Positions 1 through 10,300 of a DNA stretch of 64,000 nt are shown one piece after another. How positions within the stretch are numbered: the stretch's first letter is position 1; each line of letters starts with the position of its first letter. The translations under genes were made by a program, and so were the position numbers. Location: the NCBI GenBank assembly GCA_944548615.1, contig OX155960.1, positions 8,738,029 to 8,802,028 on the forward strand, given 5' to 3'. This stretch comes from Micropterix aruncella. Lineage: Eukaryota > Arthropoda > Insecta > Lepidoptera > Micropterigidae. A model generated the notes under the pieces. That model worked only from the letters and a program-made list of their open reading frames with translations. It ran no database searches and was not told the origin of the DNA.

Positions 1-429
1 TAAAATTGTTCTACTTTGACTAAAAGTGCTTCCTAGCGTTGCTCTTAGTAGGTGCTCGTTAGCTTCACATCACACATTCAGCCGAAATTGTATGAGCGAT
101 CATATTGCAGAATAGCTATTCAAATGTATTTTATTTTACTTTAGAACGTTTTGACTCGAGGATTATCAAATAGGTTGTCATGAAATAGAATATAATACAG
201 TAGAATACGCACACTACACACTACAAACTTATTATCGAAGATAAAAATAAATAGTCATAATAATATAAGTCAATAAAACGGTAAATATGTCAAGCTAAAA
301 GAAGAAAATCAAAATGGAATTGAATTGTGTGATATCATACAACTCTCTCAGTAGGGTAGCCTTTTAATTTGGCCTTAAACTGAGGTATTTCTCCCCTTTC
401 TACATACCATTCCAACATACTATAAATAA
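1..429. other. AT-rich stretch with no recognised gene
   Basis: I see no coding exon, RNA gene or clear transposon end here. It lies upstream of the last PSMB7 exon on the same strand, so it may be intron of that gene, but none of the earlier PSMB7 exons could be found in it. Confidence 0.4.
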
Positions 430-600
430 GATAAAAACGAATTTACTGCTTGAAGTTTGTAACATCCGATGTTTCGGCGATGTTGCAACCGCCATTGTCT
501 AGGGTAGACTGACATGTAGTCTACCCTAGACAACGACGGTTGCAACATCGCCGAAACGTCGGTTGTTACAAACTTTACGGTAAACAAACAACTGCGATAC
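430..600. repeat. Two Penelope-like element ends joined head to head
   Basis: A stretch containing GTTTCGGCGATGTTGCAACC and TGTCTAGGGTAGACT is followed within a few bases by its reverse complement, ending in GCCGAAACGTCGG and TTACAAACTTTA. The same terminal sequence occurs at 15050-15130, 52930-53040, 54190-54270, 55240-55320 and 59550-59640, where it belongs to a Penelope-like retroelement. Nothing of the protein-coding body remains. I read it as a deletion or inversion derivative made of two inverted element ends. Confidence 0.75.
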
Positions 601-907
601 TCTTTGATACTATTCCAACATAGTTGGGATCCATTTTAAATAATTCGAAAGACGGACAGGTTAGTAATAAATTATGCCTACCTCTGGGTTAAATGAGAGA
701 TTTCTTTTGAGTCTTTAACTTTCTTATATTTTTTAATATCAACTTTATGCATTTAAAGACATAGTGATGGTATACTAACAGTTCTGAAATGGCCACGGGT
801 AACGGGTATCGTCATGATTCAGTACAGTAAACATTATTCTAAATTCTTATAGCTCATTTTTGGAGATCCAGATTGAGTATTATTGTATGGTTGTGGTGTA
901 TAATGTA

Positions 908-1923
908 CGAGGGTAGATTGAAAAGTTTCCGGAATGGGCATGAAAACGCTGTAATTGAACAGGTTTTTGTTTTTATTTTTCAACATAGTCGATACCTTGA
1001 ACTGTTCAGTCTCTCTTTCAACCAGGGCAATACTTTTCCCAGCGGTACTCTAACTTTTTTAAACCCTCAGAATAATACGATTTCGGGAACTCTACAAGAT
1101 AGGCATTCATGGCGGCGATGACCTCCTCATTTGACGTGAAGCGCTTGTCCCCGAGCCAAATTTTCATGTTTAGCAACAAAAATTAGTCGGGCCATTGGAC
1201 CAGGTGAATTCGTGATGAATGGGCTGGGGAGTTGTCATGGTCGAAGCGCACTTTTTTCCGGTGCAAACGAGGCCGCTTCTCCTTCAATATGCCGTTGAAT
1301 TGACCCAATAAATCACTTCTGTAGTATTGCCTCGCCATGAATGTGTGAATAAACTCTTTGATAACGCTTCAACATGGCCAAACACTTCTTCGAAGTGGTC
1401 ACACGATTTCGCTTGTTGTCTAGTCAGCAAATGCAGCACCCATCGCGCCGACAGTTTCCTCATGCCCAATTGTTTGTGCACGATATTCTGCACACGTTCA
1501 TATTATGAGATGCTCGTGGTCTCTTACTATTTTGCACAACTTCACTCGATGAACTATTTCCACCATGTGGTTCATCCTTGGTGCTTGTACGGCCTCGTTT
1601 GAACTCGCTCACCCAGAAACCGATAGTCGAAAATGAAGATGTGGAGGTGCCATGAACTTTCTGCAAAATATTTCTTATCTCCGTTGCAATTTTCCCATCC
1701 GTCCAGAAATGTATAATCACTGCACGAAATTCATTTTTTCCATTTTTGCAAAAGTGCCCGACTTGCTTCACAAAGTTGCCTGTTAAACAAGAACTGTGCG
1801 ACGTATCTGTCTGAAAATTTAACAGCTTTCCTAAAATAGGCTAGTGTTGCCAACCATCTCAACTGTTTTGCGATACGCGCGCCATTTCTAGCCCTTTCCG
1901 GAAACTTTGCTATCTACTCTCAC
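908..1923 (-). mobile_element. Degenerate mariner transposon
   Basis: The element is flanked by TA on both sides (906-907 and 1924-1925). Its imperfect terminal inverted repeats share GTAGAT near the tip and AAAGTTTCCGG further in. Minus-strand fragments read as mariner transposase: the N-terminal helix-turn-helix region (1460-1771, with GTSTSSFSTIGFW and EFKRGRTSTKDEP), a middle piece with LGMRKLSARWVLHLLT (1284-1493), and C-terminal pieces up to about 1110 (WLGDKRFTSNEEVIAA). Frameshifts and stops make it inactive. The catalytic DDE/D region is not readable as one frame. Subfamily (irritans/mellifera-like) is from memory of the motifs. Confidence 0.85.
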
Positions 1924-1925
1924 TA

Positions 1926-2230
1926 TGCTTCTTTGGATCTTCGACAAGCTCGTCTTCTCCGCTAACCCTGTTGCTGCCCTCGGTGAGACCCTTTTTTCTG
2001 ATTCTGCCTTATTTTCGACAAGATTCTGTATAATAAAATCTTAAGGAGTCTTAATTAGGTGATGATAAAATATTTTACCATACTAAACCACCACGAAAAC
2101 CTTGAAGCAGATAATGAAACGAAAGCTATCATGGAATGAATTGCAAGAATTGATTAATCAGGCTATGCTTTATTTAAAAAGGAAAGTTTCAGGGACCACT
2201 TTTTTAAGGTAGAAATATCTATTGTTACAG
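1926..2230 (+). other. Probable intron 5' of the last PSMB7 exon
   Basis: It ends in a good splice acceptor (TTGTTACAG) at 2230. I see no exon in it. A short reading frame near 1926-1990 resembles nothing I recognise. The mariner at 908-1923 would also lie in this intron if the gene continues leftwards. Confidence 0.5.
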
Positions 2231-2571
2231 GCTCTGGATCTCTAGCTGCCATGTCAGTATTCGAATCGCGCTGGAAAGCCGGCATGAGCGAAGAGGAGGG
2301 CAAGCAACTCGTCCGAGACGCCATTGCGGCCGGTATTTTTAACGACCTGGGCTCTGGCTCCAACATTGACCTCTGCGTGATCAGAAAGACCGGCGTGGAC
2401 TACTTGCGCACCTACGATGAGGCCAACAAGAAGGGCAAACGCCAGGGCGCCTACCGCTACAAAAAGGGCACCACCGCCGTCCTGTCATCAAAGACCAGTC
2501 CCATTATAATTGAAGAGATCTCCTCTACGGTTCGCAAAGTCGACACGGGTCCAGCCGCCATGGAGGTATAA
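2231..2571 (+). CDS. PSMB7: Proteasome subunit beta type-7, last exon
   Basis: This is the C-terminal exon of the trypsin-like beta2 subunit of the 20S proteasome core, which works in the cytosol and nucleus. The exon opens after TTGTTACAG. Its first two bases complete a glycine codon, followed by [43 protein letters not shown] and [11 protein letters not shown]. These are the hallmarks of the beta7 C-terminal half, including the long tail that wraps the neighbouring subunit. An ATG at 2251 is internal, not the start. The N-terminal threonine active site lies in exons outside the window. The frame is clean to the TAA at 2569-2571. The gene converges on POMT1 with only about 230 bp between stop codons. 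Confidence 0.95.
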
Positions 2572-2671
2572 TTAATACAGATCACGAAGAATTCGAGCTA
2601 GATAATGAAGTGCATGGGCGAGAATCAGCTAAAAAATTGTTTCCAATTTATTGATTGTATCAACTGTATTA

Positions 2672-2677
2672 AATAAA
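2672..2677 (+). promoter_or_regulatory. PSMB7 polyadenylation signal candidate
   Basis: AATAAA lies about 100 bp after the PSMB7 stop codon. Two further AATAAA copies follow within 65 bp (near 2715 and 2735), so cleavage could be heterogeneous. Confidence 0.6.
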
Positions 2678-2745
2678 AGGTGAAGGCTATGCCTGTACGA
2701 TTTTAAATATTCAAAATAAAAGCTAACACTTTATAAATAAAAACA

Positions 2746-2751
2746 TTTATT
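2746..2751 (-). promoter_or_regulatory. POMT1 polyadenylation signal candidate
   Basis: TTTATT on the plus strand reads AATAAA on the minus strand, about 50 bp after the POMT1 stop. It interleaves with the plus-strand signals of PSMB7, so the two convergent 3' UTRs probably overlap. Confidence 0.55.
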
Positions 2752-2798
2752 TTGAGTATTATAAATTAATCCATTACAGCTAAACGGTCAAAAAACTG

Positions 2799-4374
2799 TT
2801 ATTTCTTATGAAAAATAAAATCCCAAGTGTCCTTCCGTCGCAGCTTGAGCAATTCGCTCTCGCTCATATCTTTATTTCCGTAACTTAAAACGGAGAATTC
2901 GTAATAGACACGAACCACGTAAGCCAACCACATAACCACCGATAAAATAAATAAATTACTCAATATTCTCAACTGCAATTTCGTTTTTATCACGTAATAA
3001 ACGTGTTCAATTGCGTACGCTAATAAGAATATTTTGAAAACGTACGCAGGAATATAATGGTGTAAAAACAGCGTTCGTTCGACAAAAAAATATGGAAGAT
3101 AATGCATGAAATATCCGCCGCCGAATATGAATCCTATATCGACAAAACGCTGCCATTGAACGTCGTTCAAATCGTAAATATTCCTCCTCCGGCGGATTAA
3201 ATAGAAAAGTAGAAAATTGAAGTAAACGAGCAGACCGAACGAGCCCGAAAGCCACGTGATGATATTCCCAATCAGATGCACTTGCGCGTTGGAATCTTTC
3301 GACACCCAATATGCGATGCCTCTCGTCAGGAACGGCCACTCGAGCGGCTCGCTAGAGAACATGTGATTCTGCACGTAGTCCTGACTCGCAAAAAGCATTT
3401 TATACTGTAGTTCCATAAACTTCTCCCAGAACGATAAATGTGTCGCTTTCGTCGGGATCATTTCGGCGGTCACTAGCTGTCTTTCTCGCTCTTTTTTGTC
3501 GTCGGTTTTCGTGTAACGGTGCTCCTCGACGTTCCAAACGGTGTCGTCGTGGTTTACAGTCTTATCGGCGACGATTTCGTGCTGGTTGAACCCCCAGTCC
3601 GGTAGCTGTTTACCGCTGAACTTGAGCGCCATTCCCGTGCTGACGTGAATCAAATGCACCATCGATTGAATCGTGTGCCAGACCGTTTCGTCGTTATCAC
3701 GGTTTAAAATTTCCACTCGCCACAGATTCTGCGCGGGCATGGACACGTTGTAGTCGATGTAGCACGACACTTCCTGCGACTGCGGCGACATGGGCGCGGC
3801 CACGTCGTGCGAGTTGAGCGCGCGGCTCGTTATCCCGTGCACCAATTGCACCACGTCGCCGTGTTTGATCGCGTCTATCGGCGTCTCGACGATGAGATCG
3901 TTCTTGTCCGGCCGTTTCACGATCCACCAGTTGTTGACGTCCTTGAAGCTGTAGCAGGTGATTTGCTGTTGATGGGACGAGCCGCGGCCGTCGGCGTACT
4001 TGACCGGATACACGTGCGAATGCGAATGCAGCCAGCACATGCGGCCGTGCGCGTGCCGCAGCGTGACTTGCGAGCCGTGCGCGACCGACAGCGGCTGGCC
4101 TTTGACGATGCTCGCCAAGCCGCCTTCCAGCGACGCTTGGAATGCGCTCGTCATCACGCTGTCGTGCGGGCCTGCCTTCGTTAACAGGGTTAAATGTATA
4201 TAAAAATGAGCGACGTAGACCGCCAGCGGTATCGCCGCAATAATGAACACGCGCCACGCTAACTTCACCATTAAAATTGGGATTGATATATTTTTATTCT
4301 TGACTATATTCCAGAACTGTCGCCCTACGATCATAACTCCGAGGAAGTAGGCGTAAACTCCGCTGTATTTGACG
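2799..4374 (-). CDS. POMT1: POMT1 exon 5 (MIR domains and C-terminal helices)
   Basis: Acceptor TTGCAG at 4380-4375 precedes C|GTC AAA TAC, giving SVKYSGVYAYFLG. An internal ATG at 4334 should not be taken as a start. MIR-type motifs include GSQVTLRHAHGRMCWLHSHS, YPVKYADGRGSSHQQQITCY and DVNNWWIVKRP. A YFMHYLPYFFVERTLFLHHY segment and at least three hydrophobic helices follow. The exon is GC-richer than its surroundings, which produces long spurious frames on the other strand. Stop codon is at 2801-2799. Confidence 0.95.
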
Positions 4375-7300
4375 CTGCAAAAAATAACAAAAATTAATGT
4401 TAATGCAGATTTACATTGATTTAGTTATGGACGTCAGAGTTGGCAGTCGTTATTTTTTTAGGGTGTACTCGTTATTGTAGTCAATGTGAAAAAATGCATC
4501 ATTTACGCTACTTAAAATTTGCCCCACAACGCGACCACCCTACGATGCAATATCAGCGACTGGCTGACTACTGACTTCGGCGTTTAGAGAATGTCAAAAT
4601 ATATAGTGGGAATATTGAAATCACCACTGGCACGACAGGGCTGTAATTACTGCAAATCAATTTACACGATGGCAGTAATGGGTCAGAAGTGACATTTCTC
4701 GAATTTGAAGTAAATGACTCAATGTAAATCAGCCTTTAGGATATCATAGGAGTACCACAGGGCTCAGTTCTGGGCCCCATACTACATTCTATATTCGCAA
4801 TCTCCGCCCCTCATTTATTCTACCCCGGGCTTCTATGCTGACAATACAAAGATTTTTGCAGTCTCCTTAAGCATGGTAACCTATGAGATAGCCTATCCCG
4901 AATCTCCGAGTAGACAAAGAAGTGACTCATAACCCTTAACAAGGATAAGTAGGAAAATGCTTCACATAAGTAGGAAAATCCCAAGGTTTCATATATTACT
5001 TAGATGATGTTTAACTTAAGCCGGTGAATGAAGAAAGAGATGTAGGAATTTTAATGTTATCCGATTTAAAATGGGAAAAGCATTTAATACCTGTTGTGAA
5101 ACGGGCAAACTCCCTAACATACCTTATTTAAAAAGCCTTCTTATAACAGCGCAGATATGATGTTAATGGTGTATAAGTCCTATGTCCGGCCGATACTGGA
5201 ATCTGGCTTTTTTATGCAGGATATCAACTGATTGATAGAACGCAGACGCGTCACAAAGCTACCGAGGACACTAAGACAGTCAAGCGGAGAGGTTACAAAC
5301 CCCAGAACTCACATCACATATTGTTGCTTCACATAAATAGCTTCGCTGCTGCATTACTTCGAAGAAATATGTGTTATATTTTGTAGTCCGCTGCGTCCCT
5401 TGAAGTGTTAATTCAGGAAATGTTTTATATTTTGTAAAATACATTTTTTAAAAGATAAACGGAGGAACAACGAAAGCAAAGGGATGGAGCAGAACTAGTT
5501 TTGTTCTTCATTCCCATGTTAAAAAAAGCCCTGAATGTAGACTAAGTGCGGTGATCTAGTCCTCCCTTCCATATATCATCAGAGAAATCCGATAGTTATT
5601 TCGACAATAATGCTCACCTCAAAGAAAATCCAAAGGAGACAAAAGCCGCCACCAGCCACAATACTCCTTTTAAAGGTGAATTGCTCTCTTGGCTGCGTAT
5701 AAAATTAATGACGCATAAAATTCCAAATAGTGCAAATAGAAGAAGAAACGATTCGAGCAGCACAAAGCGAGATTGAGTGAGCAGAGCGTTTTCTGTAAAA
5801 TAAATGAAGAATTGAATTAAAAATGTGCATGTTAGTTATGTTTCTGAGGCTTGGTTAGTCATCATATTTTGATGTCAACTGCTTATTGTTTCCGGATGAC
5901 CTGAAAATATATCGAGTTTTACAAGCAATTGCCGACTTTTCAAGCAGATGCCGACAAGATGCAGTGAGACATACAGTGGAACCTCTCATAACGAGCATAA
6001 TTCGTTCCAGACTCTTACTCGTTAAGCTAAGCTAATTTTTCCCATACTCATTATGAGAGGTGCGAATTACTCGTTATGAGGAATTACTGCGAATTACTCA
6101 TTATGAGAGGTGCGAATTATTCATTATGAGAGGTTCCACTGTACTTTTTAAATACGAATTCAAGACCATCTTTCTCGAGCTGCCTCCACAGCCTTGATGA
6201 CCTTGTGATTAGTCTTGAATTTCTGTACCCTGAGTGGAAACTTTTTGGGGAACAGCCAGAAAAGTGGGTAGAGTACAGTTGCAATGCCGTGGGCGTTCAA
6301 GAAATCCCCTAACGTGGGAGCTACATGGGGCCGCTCATTGTCATGATGCAGTAAAATTTTGTTAAATGTTCTTGTGCGGCTGTTTTTTCTTAAATTGATG
6401 CAACATCGGAATCAAACCGATTTATAATAATCATCCTATTAGGCAAATCTGTATCCAAATCGACTGCAAAAAATAACTCACCAAATATCAGAAGAAGAGC
6501 GGCCAACGATGCTGTACAATGCGACAGCCTCAGTCGTAGAAAAATGTGATAGGAGACCAAGACGAGCACACTTCCGCAAATCGCCGGCAACAAACGCAGT
6601 CCAACAATCGGCACCGTGTCATCGTACGCCGTTCCGATTTTATCGAATGAGAATTTTCCATCGTATCCAAACAGGTAGGCCATCAACGCTATCAGCTGTT
6701 TTCCGAGCGGTGGGTGTGAATCGAAGAAGAATATTCCTTTGATGTATAGAGAGACATAACGGCCGTAGTGTAGCTCGTCAAAACTGCAATATTTGTAGTT
6801 TTAAACATCATTTATAATTTATATGTATTACATTCATATATTTTAAGTTCGAACATTTATTATATAGAGTATTAGATTGTCAATGCAGTACTACTATTTG
6901 GACGCTAGGATTCTACTACAAAATGCAACGTGTAGATGGCACTCATAGTTCCGAAAATAGATTAATATTCTCTTATGTCCAATATGGCAGCGTTCGTGGT
7001 ATAACAGTATGGTTGGACACTTTAGATGGCGCCCTAAACACGCCTATACGGTATCCTATCCTATTTATTTATATAATATCAATACCAAGCAAATTTTTAA
7101 ATCATAGCTCTTTTAACCCTTCAGGCCCCGATTGGCCGATATCGGCCACAATACGATTCAGCGTGACGGCCCCGTTTTAATTTTATTTTAATTTATTTTA
7201 TTATGTTAATGTTTTATTTTAATTATGGGTAGGGTAGGGGGCCCAAAAGATGAACATCCCCCAGAAGATGAACATTTGACGGTTTTTCGAATATCCTAAA

Positions 7301-10300
7301 AGATGATATTTTTTTCTGTTGGGGAAACATTTTTTTTTCGTAATGGCAATGACATCCCTATGCTTGTGTAGAATTTGGTGTCAGTATCGCGACCAGTCTT
7401 GACAGGATAGCGCGTTGAAATTGTGCCTGGAGTGATTCGTTACTTTTGCATGGAAACCTTCTAAGGTATGCACTTACCATCACTAAGCTTTTTCGTTGAT
7501 TGTTCGAATTTGACTTGTCATATCATGACTCTAATGCTATGGATGAAATATAGACTATGTTATTGACTGTTAAAAGAGTTTAATGGAAATTAAAATCAGT
7601 TATGTTATTTAAAAACCGCTGTTCAAGTAATGGTCCTCAAAAGTTAACTGAAACTCAATAGTTGAACGTCGTTCATGTATTGGGTACTTCCACGAAAAGA
7701 AGATTAGCGTTTTTGACGCACGACTGGATTATTTTATTTGACAATAATGGCATGAATGACTTAAGCATTTTATTATTTATATTACTACCAAAACATGAAC
7801 TTCTGTTTCCATTGTAATTAAAGAGTTTCTGTTGAAAATAGTTTGTATGGTGTTCAATTATTGGGTACCGAGACCAATAGATAAACGATCATTTTTGTAT
7901 GATGTTCATCTATTGGATATTGACACCAATACTTGAACGAACAAATAATATTCGTTCAACTAATGGCGGCGGTAACCATTAAGTGAAATTTGAGCCGAGG
8001 AGGCCAATTTATAATCAAAAAATCGGATAAGCAGTATTTCGATAACAAAGGGCATTTTTTTTTAAATTATTGAAATGATTTTCTAGCTCTAAAAACTAAT
8101 CAACATTACTTCTCAATATAGAATTAACATTTAATTATTTACTTCTGCCCTGATTTTATATTACTTAAACATGGCATGGTCCTTGGCATGCATCACTCTA
8201 ATGAGCAAATACGAGTATTTAGATCTATTTATTAACGCGTATTATATAATTCACCACAAGATTAATGTATACTACATACTATATTTATTTGCCAGATGTC
8301 ACCCAAGGTTGAGAAGAAATACTCGCAGAAGTCTTCAGAAACAGCAGTGAAGCTTATAAAGTCGAACGCAATTTCGTTACATCGAGCCAGCCTGCAATTT
8401 GGAATACCAAAGGGAACTTTGCACAACAAGGTGCGAGGCAAAGTTCCACTGGAGTCTAAAAAGGTCCTGCCACAATATTAACGGATCATGAGGAGAATAA
8501 TTTCGCGACATGGATAATAAACATGGCCAAAATTAGATATGCTATGAATATCGAAGACGTTAAGGATTCTGTTCAACACTTCATGTAGAATTCCATCAGA
8601 GCAAAAGAATTTCTGGGTGGGCGGCCAGGAAGAAAATGGATATGCCTGTTCTTAAATAGACACCCTAACATTACCAAGAGAAATACCGAGATTATTTCTC
8701 GTTCTAGAGCCGTGAGAAGTGAGAAGATGACCAGAGAATGGTTTCAAGCCTTAAAGACGTACCTAGATCAAGAGAACCAATTAGACATTCTCAACGACCC
8801 ACGCCGCATCTTTAATTCAGATGAGACAGGAATTCAACTCTGCCCAAAATCAGGAGTCGTACTAGGATCAAAAAGTTATCGGAATACGTACGACGTAGCT
8901 ATTGCAAAGGAGAAAGAATGTATCACCACCCTGAGTAATTTTTACGCCAATGGTGATATGGCACCTCCAATGGTAGTTTATCCATTGAAGCGGATATCAA
9001 AGAAATAGTGAATTCCGTCCCTGATGATTGGGGAATAGGACGCTCGAAATCTGGTTGGATGACTGGAGATACTTTTTATGACTATATTGTAAATATTTTC
9101 TATCCCTGGATCATTAAAAAGAACATTACAATGCCAATATTGCTACTACCTGATGGACACAAATCACATGTTAACTTACAATTGCACGAATTTTGTAGAG
9201 AAAAAGATCTTATACTGTATTGCGTTTTGCCCAACGCCACGCACATACACATACAGGGAATGCGAACAATTCTTCCTATATTGATATTTTAAAAGTCATT
9301 GACTCAGCTGCTTCAAGTTCAGCAGTAACTGACTATGAACCAAGTACTTCGGCAATGTGAGTGATACCACTATCTAAACAAATTATAGTTCTAAGTAATG
9401 AACTAGTTGATCGAAAAGAAGTAGTACTTCAAACAAAAAGGAAATTTGAGGTAAATGAAAATAAATTTAAAAGCATTAGCGAGATTTTGATATATCCTGA
9501 GAGTCAGAAGAAAGCGACAATAAAAAGAAAATATTCACCCATACCATTGGCAATTACATCAAAAAAATTGAGAGATAGAGATAATGCAAAAAAAAGAAAC
9601 GGAGAAGAAATAAACAGAAGAGGCTATTACTGCTTCGAAAAATAATGAAAGAAAAAAAGAAAGCTGAAAAGCCACTAATAAAAAATTGTACTAAAAATAA
9701 GAAAAGAAATAGTAGCACGTTCATGGCTAATGGTATTTTGAGGATTCAGGAGCTTCTATTGAAAAGGGATTTCACACAGACAAAGAATGTGATGAGGAGC
9801 AAGGACAAAGATGAGGAGCAAGGTGAGGACAAAGATGAGGAGGACAAGGACAAAGGACAAAAATGAGGAGCAATGTGATGAGGAGCAAGGACAAGATGAG
9901 GAGCAAGGACAAAGGACAAAGATGAGGAGCTTCTATTGAAAAGGGATTTCACAAAGACAAAGAAAACAATAAGGGTAATATAATAAATACCAATGTGAAA
10001 ATAATTACTGGAAACTCCAAAAGCCTACAAGAACTATCGAATTCAATAAGATATGGTACACACGTCGTTGTCGTTTTTTCTACTAATAAGAGAGACCGCT
10101 ATTACGTAGGAAAGGTGGTAATGATAAATACGGAGAAGACAACGTATAAAGTCATTTTTTTAAGAAAGAAAGGCATCAAATTGGATACTTTAACTTATTT
10201 TGTGAATCCAGCTGTTTCAGACCTTTCAGAAGTTTCTGTTAGGAATATAAAAGAAGTTTTGCAAATGCCCTCTTATAGTCGACGAGGCTTGTTGTGATTT

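Noticed and set aside
1926..1990. Possible earlier PSMB7 exon
   Set aside because: The translation does not match the beta2 subunit upstream of the GSGSLAA segment.
3697..4257. Long overlapping frames on both strands within POMT1 exon 5
   Set aside because: They are shadows of the GC-rich POMT1 coding frame, which has clear domain matches and splice support.
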